In this document: positions 49,708-59,800 of the stretch, piece after piece
Layout: every line of letters starts with the position of its first letter
Position numbering within the stretch: position 1 is the first letter of the stretch
From: Hyphomicrobiaceae bacterium
Lineage (GTDB): Bacteria; Pseudomonadota; Alphaproteobacteria; Rhizobiales; Hyphomicrobiaceae
DNA length: 64,000 bases
Assembly: GCA_041397645.1 (NCBI GenBank)
Contig: JAWKWE010000004.1
Span: forward strand, 2,294,001 to 2,358,000
Direction: 5' to 3'
The notes under the pieces: generated by a model
The model's input: only the letters and a program-made list of their open reading frames with translations
Databases searched by the model: none
Told to the model about the DNA's origin: nothing
Program-made: the position numbers and the translations under genes

Positions 49708-51155
49708 CCCGCCGCGTCGTCGGACCCTTCAATCGTGTCGAGGGCGATCTCGAAATCTCACTTGAGATCGAGGACAACCGCGTCAAGGCAGCATGGATCA
49801 ACTCTCCGCTCTATCGAGGCTTTGAGCGGATGCTCGTTGGTCGCGATCCACGCGATGCGCTCGTCATTACGCCACGCATCTGCGGTATTTGCTCTGTCGC
49901 CCAATCGCTCGCATGTGCCGAAGCCCTTGCGGACGCACAGGGCATCACACCACCGCTCAACGGCGCGCTGACGCGCAACATCATCCTTGCCACTGAGAAC
50001 ATCGCTGACCACCTCACCCATTTCTACCTGTTCTTCATGCCGGACTTTGCCCGACCAATATATGCCGGTGAGCCATGGCATGATCGCGTGGCGGAGCGCT
50101 TCAAAGCCGTGGAAGGCAGCGCACCGCGCGACATGCTCCCAGCGCGCGCGGCCTTCATGCACATCATGGGACAGCTCGCTGGCCATTGGCCGCACACACT
50201 GGGATTGCAACCGGGCGGCACCACGCACGCCATCGATGCTGCCGGTCAGGCACGGGTCTTGGCGACGCTTGCAACCTTCCGCCGATTTCTCGAAACGCAC
50301 CTGTTTGGCGACAAACTCGAAATCGTTGCATCACTGGGATCCGCCCGCGAACTCGATGCGTGGTGTGATCGAGTTCGACCTTCACACGGCGATTTCGCCG
50401 CGTTTCTGCGACTGTCCCGCAGCCTCGGACTTGATCGGCTCGGGCGTGGAACTGATAGCTTTTTGAGTTTCGGCGCTTACGCAGTTGGGGGAGAACACCA
50501 CTTCCAGCGCGGGGTCCACGAGAGCGGCCGCGATGCAAAACTCGACGCCCGAGAGATCCGTGAGGACTGCGCAAACACCTGGATGATACATCGCGATCAA
50601 CCGCGCCATCCATCGCAAGGGATAACCGCTCCCAATGCCGAAGCCGCAGGCGCGTACACTTGGTGCAAGGCTCCGCGTCTGTCCGGAAAGGTGATGGAGG
50701 TCGGCGCTCTCGCTCGACAGGTCATCGATGGCCACCCACTTGCGCGCGATCTCGTTTCACAAACAGGCGGAAGCGTCATGGCTCGCGTTGTAGCGCGGCT
50801 CTTGGAGATCGCACGCCTGATACCAGCCATCGAAGAATGGACTCAGAGGATAAGACCGGGAGAGCCATTTTTCACGCAATCAGCAATGCCGGACGAAGCA
50901 TCTGGCAGCGGTCTCATTGAAGCGGCACGTGGTGCGCTTGGACATTGGTTAACAATCCGGAACGGCCATATCGCGAACTATCAGATCGTCGCTCCGACGA
51001 CTTGGAATTTCTCTCCGCGCGATGGAAGCGGCAAGCCGGGCGTATGCGAACAGGCACTCGCGAATGCTCCGGTTCAACAAGGCGAGCGTGAGCCTGTTGC
51101 TGTCCAACACATCGTGCGCTCGTTCGATCCGTGCATGGTCTGCACAGTACACTAG
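49704..51155 (+). CDS. hupV: Regulatory (sensor) hydrogenase large subunit
   Basis: 483 residues. Nickel ligands are RICGIC (Cys60, Cys63) and the final DPCMVC (Cys477, Cys480). The protein stops at the conserved His483, so it lacks the C-terminal peptide that HupD removes from HupL. This matches known hydrogen-sensing hydrogenases, which need no proteolytic maturation. GALARQVIDGHPLARDLV and the SPRDGSGKPGVCEQAL region are typical. Confidence 0.96.
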   Translation: MTRRVVGPFNRVEGDLEISLEIEDNRVKAAWINSPLYRGFERMLVGRDPRDALVITPRICGICSVAQSLACAEALADAQGITPPLNGALTRNIILATENIADHLTHFYLFFMPDFARPIYAGEPWHDRVAERFKAVEGSAPRDMLPARAAFMHIMGQLAGHWPHTLGLQPGGTTHAIDAAGQARVLATLATFRRFLETHLFGDKLEIVASLGSARELDAWCDRVRPSHGDFAAFLRLSRSLGLDRLGRGTDSFLSFGAYAVGGEHHFQRGVHESGRDAKLDAREIREDCANTWMIHRDQPRHPSQGITAPNAEAAGAYTWCKAPRLSGKVMEVGALARQVIDGHPLARDLVSQTGGSVMARVVARLLEIARLIPAIEEWTQRIRPGEPFFTQSAMPDEASGSGLIEAARGALGHWLTIRNGHIANYQIVAPTTWNFSPRDGSGKPGVCEQALANAPVQQGEREPVAVQHIVRSFDPCMVCTVH

Positions 51156-51166
51156 GAGCCCTGCGG

Positions 51167-53500
51167 ATGATAATCGAGGGTGCTGAGTTCCGGGTTCGTG
51201 GCCTCGTACAAGGTGTCGGTTTCAGGCCCACGGTCTGGCGACTCGCGACCGCGCACCAACTTTCGGGAGAAGTGCTCAACGACGGAGACGGCGTACTGAT
51301 CCGGGCCTGGGGTGACGCGGGCGCGCTCTACGATTTTGAGACTGCACTAAAGACACAAGCGCCGCCACTTGCCCGCGTCGCGTCCGTCGAGCGCCGCCCT
51401 CTTCCCGCCCGCGAACACACGCACGGCTTCAAAATCTCTGAAAGCATATGTGGGCGGATTACGACCGGCGTGGTAGCGGACGCCGCGACCTGCCCGGAAT
51501 GCTTGAAGGAAATTCTTGATCCATCGAACCGCCGTTATCGCTACGCCTTCACCAATTGCACTCATTGCGGTCCTCGCCTGTCGATCGTCAAAAGCGTACC
51601 CTATGACCGGCAAGCGACTTCCATGTCTTACTTCGCCATGTGCGCCGACTGTCGGCGCGAGTACACCGACCCCGCAGATAGGCGGTTTCATGCTGAACCC
51701 AACGCTTGTCCCGTTTGCGGCCCAAAAGTCTGGTTGGAGACCAACGGAGGGGGCAGGCTCGACCCTCCATCAGGCCGTGATCCAATTGCCCATGCCGCCG
51801 CACTGATAGATCAGGGCGCCATAGTCGCCATCAAAGGGATCGGCGGATTTCATCTAGCTTGCGACGCGCGCGATGCGAATGCCGTCGCAACCTTGCGCCA
51901 ACGCAAGCATCGCTACGATAAGCCATTCGCTCTTATGGCCCCCGATGCGCGGGACATTCGCTGTTATGTGGAGATGAGCACCGAGGAAGAGAGGATTTTG
52001 CGCTCACAGAGCGCACCAATCGTACTACTGCGCAGAAAACAAGGAGCGCGGAAACTCGCTGCTCAAATAGCTCCAACCCAGCCCGCACTCGGCTTCATGC
52101 TACCCTATACGCCGCTGCATCATTTGCTGATGCGAGAACTCGATCACCCAATCGTTCTCACGTCTGGAAATACAAGCGACGTGCCGCAATACATTTCAAA
52201 TGACGAAGCACGACTGGGACTTGCCGCAATCGCCGATGCGTTCCTGATGCACGACCGCGAGATCGTCAATCGCCTGGACGACAGCGTGATGATGGTAGCC
52301 AATAGCGCGCCGATGATCATTCGCCGGGCCCGAGGCTACGCGCCAGAGCCGCTGGCTTTGCAACGTACCCTAAAAGACGCACCACCAATCTTAGCCATGG
52401 GCGCTGAGCTCAAATCAACATTCTGCCTCGCAGGCGACGGACGCGCCATCGTCTCCCAACATCTTGGTGACCTGGAATGCGTCGAGACCCATAGCGAATA
52501 TCGAGCAACTCTGGATCTTTATCGGCATATCTTCGCATTCAAGCCGCAGATTGTCGCCATCGACAAACATCCCAACTACTTCTCTTCAAAGTGGGGGCGG
52601 ACGCTAGCTGAGGACTGCGGCGCGCAGATCATCGAGGTTCAGCATCATCACGCCCATATTGCTGCGGCAGTCGCGGAATACGGAGAAGAGTACGGTGACC
52701 AGGCCGTTCTCGGGATCGTCCTTGATGGACTTGGCATGGGCGATCGCGGCGATTTTTGGGGCGGCGAATTCATGCTGTCTCGTCTGACGGGCTATCAGCG
52801 GCTGGCCGCATTCGATGCTGTTGAACTGATTGGCGGAGACCGAGCGGCGCACGAACCGTGGCGCAATGCATTTGCGCACCTCCATCGCGCCTTTGGATGG
52901 AAATCCTTTGAAACCAACTATGCTGCGAACAGCTTTGCCACCTTCATGCGCACGCGGCAAACACCTGTTCTGCTCGGCATGATCGACGCTGGGGTCAACG
53001 TTCCGCCTGCAAGTTCGGCAGGACGAATGTTCGACGCGATCGCGGCTGTCCTGGGCCACTTTCCGCAACGTGTTTCCTATGAAGGACAGGCCAGCATTGC
53101 GCTGGAAGCTGCAGCCCAGTCGTGTCGAAGGGACGGTGCAGCGGGCTATCCATTCTCTATCCGTGAGGGACAACCGCTCCGCATACTCTGGCGCCCCTTT
53201 TGGGAGGCGCTGCTCCAGGATATGCAAATGGGCGTTGATGCAGACATCATCGCTATACGCGCCCATCGTGGCATCGCCCAGGCGGTCGTCGAGGTCGCTT
53301 CAAGGCTTAGCAGCGAGCACGACGTCCACACCATCGTCCTGTCAGGAGGCGTCTTTCAAAATAGGCTACTCATTGAAGCCGTTTCAGCTGGCCTGGAAGC
53401 GGGCGGCGCGAAGGTTCTCATCCCCCGCGCCACTCCCGTAAACGACGGCGGCATATCGCTAGGCCAAGCCGCCGTCGCGGCCGCGCTCAGCTCCAGGTAA
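51167..53500 (+). CDS. hypF: Carbamoyltransferase HypF
   Basis: 777 residues from ATG at 51167, 11 bases after hupV. Domains in order: acylphosphatase-like (VRGLVQGVGFRPTVWRLA, 10-27), zinc fingers (CPECLKEI, CTHCGPR, CADCRREY, CPVCGPK, about 110-185), YrdC-like domain (about 200-390, KGIGGFHLACDARD), and a Kae1-like C-terminal domain with HHHAHIAAAVAEYG, GLGMGDRGDFWGGEF and VLSGGVFQNRLL. It makes carbamoyl-AMP for HypE. Unusual only for its place at the end of the locus, far from hypAB. Confidence 0.97.
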   Translation: MIIEGAEFRVRGLVQGVGFRPTVWRLATAHQLSGEVLNDGDGVLIRAWGDAGALYDFETALKTQAPPLARVASVERRPLPAREHTHGFKISESICGRITTGVVADAATCPECLKEILDPSNRRYRYAFTNCTHCGPRLSIVKSVPYDRQATSMSYFAMCADCRREYTDPADRRFHAEPNACPVCGPKVWLETNGGGRLDPPSGRDPIAHAAALIDQGAIVAIKGIGGFHLACDARDANAVATLRQRKHRYDKPFALMAPDARDIRCYVEMSTEEERILRSQSAPIVLLRRKQGARKLAAQIAPTQPALGFMLPYTPLHHLLMRELDHPIVLTSGNTSDVPQYISNDEARLGLAAIADAFLMHDREIVNRLDDSVMMVANSAPMIIRRARGYAPEPLALQRTLKDAPPILAMGAELKSTFCLAGDGRAIVSQHLGDLECVETHSEYRATLDLYRHIFAFKPQIVAIDKHPNYFSSKWGRTLAEDCGAQIIEVQHHHAHIAAAVAEYGEEYGDQAVLGIVLDGLGMGDRGDFWGGEFMLSRLTGYQRLAAFDAVELIGGDRAAHEPWRNAFAHLHRAFGWKSFETNYAANSFATFMRTRQTPVLLGMIDAGVNVPPASSAGRMFDAIAAVLGHFPQRVSYEGQASIALEAAAQSCRRDGAAGYPFSIREGQPLRILWRPFWEALLQDMQMGVDADIIAIRAHRGIAQAVVEVASRLSSEHDVHTIVLSGGVFQNRLLIEAVSAGLEAGGAKVLIPRATPVNDGGISLGQAAVAAALSSR

Positions 53501-53673
53501 CACGGCCAACCCGCTTTCGCGTCCCATCAAGGGAAAATGAATGTGATCGCAAAGCGGCCACCAAAGTCGTGCGGGCCACTATCTGGGCTGTCAGCCCAGT
53601 ACCGAAGGCCACCCTGAATACTGACGGGCTGATTGCCAAACTTCGTTCTGTTAACGTCCAAAAAGGATATCAA

Positions 53674-54651
53674 ATGATAATCAACTCCCCGATGGACATC
53701 ATCTTCCGCGACTTGTTTTACCGTCTACGTTCATTCGCTGCAGGGCATGACATTTTTCTTAAACTCGAAGGATTCAATGTCACCGGATCAATCAAGGTCA
53801 AAACGGCGATCGGGCTGATCGAAGATTTGGAGAAGCGCGGGATCGGCCGACCGGGCGAAACTGTGATCGTTGAATCCTCGTCGGGAAATCTAGGTATCGC
53901 ACTGAGCCTGGTATGCGCCATCAAGGGGTACAAGTTCATTTGCGTGACTGACTCCAACGCGACGCGGGCGAATATCCGCGGCATGGAGCTTTATGGCGCA
54001 CAAGTGATCGTGGTGGACGACCGTGCTCCGGATGGCGGTTTTCTCGCACGCAGATTCGAGATCATTGACAGCATACTGGATGAAAATCCTAACGCGGTCT
54101 GGCTCAATCAGTACGAAAACCTCGCAAATACGAAGGTCCACGAAGAGCAAACAGCAAACGAGATCGCGAACGAGTTCGACAAGGTAGACTGGGTCTTCGT
54201 GGGTGCGGGCACAACAGGAACGCTCGGCGGCATCTGCGAACAACTCAGACGGAAGTTTCCTGATGTCAAAATCGTTGCAGTTGAGCCGGTGGGTTCAGTG
54301 ACGTTCGGTGGACGATCCGGCAAGAGGAATATTCCCGGGATCGGGACCAGCGTTCGGCCCAAGCTGGCCAATTATTCGAACCCCGATTTCGTAATGGCGA
54401 TCGACGAGCCCAGGACGATAGAAATGTGCTTGTCCTTCGTGCGCGATTATCATCTTCTCGTCGGTGGAAGCACAGGAACCGTTCTGGCCGCGGTACGCGA
54501 GATGGGACCGAAGTTTAAAAATGGCGACACGATCGTCGCGATATCGGCCGATCTTGGCGACAAGTACCTCGACACAGTCTATGACCCGGCTTGGGTTCAA
54601 GCCACGATCGGCATGGAACGGAAGGTCGTCGCGCCAGCCGCCGGAGAATAA
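53674..54651 (+). CDS. SbnA-like PLP enzyme, 2,3-diaminopropionate biosynthesis
   Basis: 325 residues from ATG at 53674, which has AAAGGA six bases upstream. A GTG at 53569 would add 35 residues (GLIAKLRSVNVQKGYQ); both are open. It is a fold-II PLP enzyme of the cysteine-synthase family: PLP Lys in LEGFNVTGSIKVKTA, phosphate loop VESSSGNLGIALS and GAGTTGTLGGICEQL, with GGSTGTVLAAV near the end. SbnA joins O-phosphoserine and glutamate into N-(2-amino-2-carboxyethyl)glutamate. The IGNTPL opening of normal cysteine synthase is degenerate (IINSPMDIIF). First gene of the operon with sbnB, amidinotransferase, NRPS and PPTase. Confidence 0.85.
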   Translation: MIINSPMDIIFRDLFYRLRSFAAGHDIFLKLEGFNVTGSIKVKTAIGLIEDLEKRGIGRPGETVIVESSSGNLGIALSLVCAIKGYKFICVTDSNATRANIRGMELYGAQVIVVDDRAPDGGFLARRFEIIDSILDENPNAVWLNQYENLANTKVHEEQTANEIANEFDKVDWVFVGAGTTGTLGGICEQLRRKFPDVKIVAVEPVGSVTFGGRSGKRNIPGIGTSVRPKLANYSNPDFVMAIDEPRTIEMCLSFVRDYHLLVGGSTGTVLAAVREMGPKFKNGDTIVAISADLGDKYLDTVYDPAWVQATIGMERKVVAPAAGE

Positions 54652-54654
54652 CGC

Positions 54655-55668
54655 GTGGTTGCAATTCCGCCCTTCTACATCGTACCAGGTTCCGCGGTCA
54701 AAGACGCTATCGCCAGAAAGCGGTCCGCTGTTTTCGAGGCCGTCGAGCAGGCTTACCGGCTTTATGCGGCAAAGGACGCGATTAACCCCGATAGTTATTT
54801 TCTGAGATTTCCCGACAGGCCGAATGCGCGCATCATCGCGCTTCCAGCTCATCTTGGAGGATCGATCCAAAAGAGCGGCATCAAGTGGATTTCCAGCTTT
54901 CCCGACAACAGACAGTCCAACTTGGCACGCGCATCGGCCGTGCAGATTTTAAACGACGCCGTGACGGGCTATCCAATAGCCTGCCTTGAGGCATCTTTGA
55001 TCAGCGCCACGCGCACTGCCGTCTCGGCAGCTTTGGCGGCCGAACGATTAACACCTAATCCGTACGAGGGGACGCTGGGAATTGTCGGAACAGGCGTGAT
55101 AGCCCGTGAGACAGTGCGCTGGCTGCTTTACAGGAAATGGAAGTTCCAAAAAGTGTTGCTGTTCGATCTCGATCCAAGAGAATCTCAGCAGTTCCGAGCT
55201 TGGCTCGCAGATGAGCACGGTGTCGCGTCCGAAGTGGTAAGTGCGCTAGAGAGCGCCGTGCGCGCAAATCTCATTATATTCACGACAACCACCGGCGAGC
55301 CATATCTTTCGGACGTCGGCCTCTTTAGTCACAAGCCAACCGTCCTGCATCTTTCATTGCGCGATATCGATGTGCCTGTGATCCTTGCCTCCCAGAATAT
55401 CGTGGACGACGTCGACCACTGCTTGAAGGCGCGAACCTCACTTCACCTGTGTGAGATTGCGACAGGTAGCCGAGACTTCGTACATGGCACACTGGTAGAT
55501 GTTCTGGATCGACGGGTTCGCTTGGACAACGATCGACCGAGAATATTTTCGCCCTTCGGAATGGGTATTCTCGATATCGCGGTGAGTGACATCGTGCTTA
55601 GCACGGCTGTTGCGGAAGGTTCCGCACTTGCGCTGCCAAGCTTCTTCAGCAACTCTGAAAGGTGGTAA
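54655..55668 (+). CDS. SbnB-like dehydrogenase (ornithine-cyclodeaminase family)
   Basis: 337 residues from GTG at 54655, 3 bases after the SbnA-like gene with CGGAG upstream. It has ornithine-cyclodeaminase / mu-crystallin features: GIKWISSFPDN (substrate-binding Lys), CLEASLISATRTAVSAALAA and the NAD-binding LGIVGTGVIARETVRWLLY. In the staphyloferrin B pathway SbnB oxidises N-(2-amino-2-carboxyethyl)glutamate to 2,3-diaminopropionate and 2-oxoglutarate. Its pairing with an SbnA-like gene makes this the likely reaction here. Confidence 0.87.
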   Translation: MVAIPPFYIVPGSAVKDAIARKRSAVFEAVEQAYRLYAAKDAINPDSYFLRFPDRPNARIIALPAHLGGSIQKSGIKWISSFPDNRQSNLARASAVQILNDAVTGYPIACLEASLISATRTAVSAALAAERLTPNPYEGTLGIVGTGVIARETVRWLLYRKWKFQKVLLFDLDPRESQQFRAWLADEHGVASEVVSALESAVRANLIIFTTTTGEPYLSDVGLFSHKPTVLHLSLRDIDVPVILASQNIVDDVDHCLKARTSLHLCEIATGSRDFVHGTLVDVLDRRVRLDNDRPRIFSPFGMGILDIAVSDIVLSTAVAEGSALALPSFFSNSERW

Positions 55669-55670
55669 TA

Positions 55671-56804
55671 ATGCATCGTGAATCTGTCGAGATCGACGAT
55701 CGTGCTGAGGTTGCGGATCGAGCTTCGAAGCTAGGCGGAGTTCACTCGGCTAGGTCGCGCGTGTGGAGCTGCAATGAGTGGGATCCGCTTGAGGAGGTGA
55801 TAGTCGGCAATCCACTAAACGCTCGGTATCCGACGCCGGATCTTAGCTCGCAGCTAGCCGAGTTCTCCGACCGCTCCATGGCAGACCTTCCACGCGGGCC
55901 GTTCCCCGAACAAGTGATCGAGGAAACTGAGGAGGATCTCGCCGGATTCTGCAAGCTTCTGGAGCAGGCCGGTGTCACGGTGAAGCGACCCGATCCTTGG
56001 CGCCACGACGCGAAGTTCTCGACCATCGATTGGGAAGCAGAGGGCTATTACAACTACTGTCCCCGCGACATCATGATGGTCGTTGGCGATCAGATCATAG
56101 AAACGCCAAACGTCATTCGCAGCCGCGCTCAGGAAACCTTCAGCTATCGCTCACTCCTCATCGACTACATGAAATCGGGCGCGCGGTGGTACAGTGCCCC
56201 AAAACCACGGCTCCTTGACTCGCTCTTCGAGGGACAAGATCTAGAGCGACCCACCCCACGCAACGATGAGCCGGCCTTTGACGCCGCCAATGTGTTGCGC
56301 TTTGGCCTGGACCTGATCTATCTCGTCAGCGGCACGGGCAACGAGATGGGCGGACAGTGGCTGCAGTCGATTTTGGGCGACAAGTTTCGCGTTCATTTTC
56401 TCAAGGACGTATATTTCGGCAGCCATATCGATTCAACGCTGGTGGCTCTGCGGCCTGGCCTTGTTTTATGTAACCCGGGCCGCCTTAACGACGACACCAT
56501 CCCGCCTGTGTTGAAACAATGGAAGGTCATTTACAGCCCTCCCATGGAGAACACGGACCGCCACAGCGCCGACTACATTTCGCGAAGCATCGGAAGCGAT
56601 TGGATCGATATGAATGCATTCAGCATCAATCCGAACCTCGTGGTCGTCGATCGCAATCAGCCCACGCTCATTAAGCTGCTTGAGAAGCACGGCCTGGATG
56701 TCATCCCCCTGAAATTGCGCCACTCCAAGTTATTGGGTGGCGGCCCCCATTGCGTGACACTTGACGTCCGCCGCCGCGGCAAGATGGAGCGCTATTTCGA
56801 TTAG
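55671..56804 (+). CDS. Arginine:X amidinotransferase (AGAT/StrB family)
   Basis: 377 residues from ATG at 55671. The catalytic triad of the family is intact: Asp204 (PAFDAANVLRFG), His252 (GSHIDSTLVAL) and Cys361 (GGGPHCVTLDVRRRG), plus NYCPRDIMMVVGDQIIETP. These enzymes move an amidino group from arginine onto an amine (glycine, inosamine, or a biosynthetic precursor). In an operon that makes 2,3-diaminopropionate, the side-chain amine of that amino acid or of its polymer or peptide is the natural acceptor, giving a guanidino side chain. The acceptor is inferred, not shown. Confidence 0.9.
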   Translation: MHRESVEIDDRAEVADRASKLGGVHSARSRVWSCNEWDPLEEVIVGNPLNARYPTPDLSSQLAEFSDRSMADLPRGPFPEQVIEETEEDLAGFCKLLEQAGVTVKRPDPWRHDAKFSTIDWEAEGYYNYCPRDIMMVVGDQIIETPNVIRSRAQETFSYRSLLIDYMKSGARWYSAPKPRLLDSLFEGQDLERPTPRNDEPAFDAANVLRFGLDLIYLVSGTGNEMGGQWLQSILGDKFRVHFLKDVYFGSHIDSTLVALRPGLVLCNPGRLNDDTIPPVLKQWKVIYSPPMENTDRHSADYISRSIGSDWIDMNAFSINPNLVVVDRNQPTLIKLLEKHGLDVIPLKLRHSKLLGGGPHCVTLDVRRRGKMERYFD

Positions 56805-56887
56805 GACCTGGGACTAAGTGTTGACGAAGAGACGTCGGATGAGGTCCCACTTATAGTACGTCACCACCTCGAGCTAGGACGGCACAT

Positions 56888-59800
56888 TTGACTCTGGCAG
56901 CAACCATCTTCGCAACTGTGGTATTGCTGACCTACGTGGCGTGGAGACGGTATCTGTGGACTGCAAAAGCTGTAAGGGACGAGCCTTTCGATACCTGTCC
57001 TTACAGCCTCAGGGACATCTTTGACGAAAGTGTCTACGACAAGGTCCCACATCAAAGAGGTGCGCGGTGGCTGAGCGAGGTTTTCAGCCGCTCGGCCGCC
57101 CGCTTTCCCGACCATCCCGCACTTCAAATTCCCCACACAGGTGAGACGCTGAGCTTCCGGGAGCTCGATACGCGCGCCGATACGATAGCCGCTGCCCTAT
57201 CGCAATTTCTTACCGGCCCCGATCAAGTTGTTGCGTTGTCGATGCCCCAGGATAGCTGGCACATCGTGGCGGCTCATCTCGGCGTTCTGAGAGCGGGTGG
57301 GACACTGGTGGTGTTCGACACCACGCTCCCGGATAGCCTGGTTACGCACATGATCGCGGACGCGAACCCGGTCGTCGTTCTAACATTGGGCCAGGACAGC
57401 TATCGCGACCTGCCCACGCTCGACATCTCGAAACTTCCCAAGCAGGTCTCGCCGCCTCTCCCGCCTTCGTGGCTCGATGACCCGACACAGAGACTGGCGA
57501 CGATCTTTTACACAAGTGGCACGACGGGAATGCCCAAGGGTGTGGAATCTCCACATGCCGGCTACATCAATCTGGCGCTCAGCTATGCCGACTATTTCGA
57601 TCTCGTGCCCGGCATTGATGCGACAACGCTAACCTCATCGCTTGGCTACGATGGCAGCATCTCGGAAATGTATAGTGCATGGGTGTCTGGATGCGCTGTG
57701 GTGATGTTGACGAAGGATCAGGTGCGCTCCGGCCCCGATCTGATCCCGATCCTGAGGGCGGCGGAAGTGACGGTGCTGTTCTGCCCACCAGTGCTTCTTT
57801 CCACTCTGACGCCGACACCGGAGGTGGATCTGCCCTATCCGCTGTGCCGCTACATCGTTCCGGCCGGCGAGGCATTCCCGAGCGCCCTCGTAGAACCTTG
57901 GACGCGGGCACGGCGGCAGATCATCAATACATACGGCCCAACAGAGGCAAGCACAGACACCAGCCGCCAGAGTCTGAAGGCCGGCGAGCCGATCACGATT
58001 GGCTCGCCGTTTCCCAACGTCACCTACGTCATTTTAGAGATCGATAAGCTCGACCCTGTTCCGCATGGCGAGGTTGGAGAGCTGTGTATCGGCGGGGTGC
58101 ACTTGGCGCGCGGATATCGAAACCTGCCGGAGCAGACGGCAAGCCGGTTCATTCAGCACCCTACGTTCGGGCGTTTGTATAGAACGGGCGACAAGTGCGT
58201 GATCGACATCAAAACCCAGCAGGTGCACTTCCTCGGCCGAATAGACACGCAGTTCAAGGTACGCGGACACCGCGTCGAGGCTCAAGCAGTTGAGGACATG
58301 CTGCAAACCCAGTTTCACGAAATCGAAGCTGCAGTACTCGACTACCAGAACGAGGCGCTCATAGCTTTTGTCCTTGCCCCCTCGCTCAGCAACGGAACGA
58401 AAGCTGAGGTTGCCGCAGCGCCGGAAGAATGGGCCGCGCGCATAACCGCGACGCTTGCACGGCAGCTTCCGGCACCGTCCGTCCCGTCCAGGATTGTCCT
58501 GGTCGAAAAATTTGTCATGAAGCCAGTGTCGGGAAAAATCGACCGAAGCAAACTTCCTAAGTTATTGCAGAGTGCAGGCACAGTTGAACCACCTGCACGC
58601 TTTCTCGATGGGGCGGCGACCGACGATCTCTCACAAGCCAACGTTGCCCGGGAACTCGATAACGTCGAGGTGCTCGCGATCTGCAGGAGCGTCCTTGGAA
58701 CACCGATCGGATGGGACGACGAGTTTGCTCGATCCGGTGGCCATTCGATCGTCATCGCGCGCTTGGCTCTTAAGCTGCAAAGCGCCGGATGGACCATTCC
58801 TGTCCGCGCACTGATGAGTGACTGCAATACGCCCCGCAAGGTTGCGCAACGCCCCCGGCAGGCGTCTCAGGCCGCTGCGCCGACCATTCCGGCCAAAGCG
58901 ATTGAGCGCCAATCGCCGTCTGGCTCTGCCACGGATAATGCGCTGCCGGTCGCAGTATTCACGGCCCTGCAATTGGCATTCGCATTGCTATTAATCTCGC
59001 CAGGCCTGATTTCGCTGGTTGTCGCGGTGAGCATGCTTGAGATCGGTGCTTTCTTCGTCGCAGGCACGTTTTTTCAATTCCTCGCAGTCGGTGTGGGGCT
59101 CTATTTTGTCGGCCTGTCGATGCCGTTTGCGACGCTGCTGTGGGTGCTTTCTATCAAGCGCTTCCTTCCTGGCAAGGTCACAGCGGGCATCTATCCGAAA
59201 TGGAGCCGGATGCATCTGCGCGTCTGGTGCCTCGCCCGCATGGAGGCCCTCGTACTCCGACAGCTCAGCATGATGTTTCGAAGCGCGCCATTGATGACGT
59301 TCGCGCTAAGACAGCTCGGCGCACGGGTCGGCCGCAATGTGCAGTGCGCGCAGGACGCGGTAATAAGGGGTCCGCTTGAACTTGTATGCATCGATGATGA
59401 CGTAACCATCCAAACCGGGGCCTACATCCAGCCGGTGAGATGGACCGGCCAGCAACTCCACATCGGGAAGATCGATCTGGAGAGCGGCTGCAAAATCGGC
59501 ATGCGCGCGGCCGTCGGCAATGGCGTCAGGGTCGGACAAGGCACGTGGGTAACGCCCTTCACTCCCATTCTTCGCGATACCGGCCCTAACGAGATGTGGG
59601 AGGGTGGGCCGGCCCGACTGGCTGGCCGGTTTATCGATCTGGATCGCCCCCGGCGTGTCGCCCGCATCTCCTACCCAATCTGGTTGCTGGAGAGTTGCAA
59701 CATCGCGATGCAGATATTGGCCAACATCGCTGTCACCGTGGCACCAGCCGCAATGATCGCTTGGCTTGCGCGCGATTTTACGCCGCTGCCGGATCTCGAC

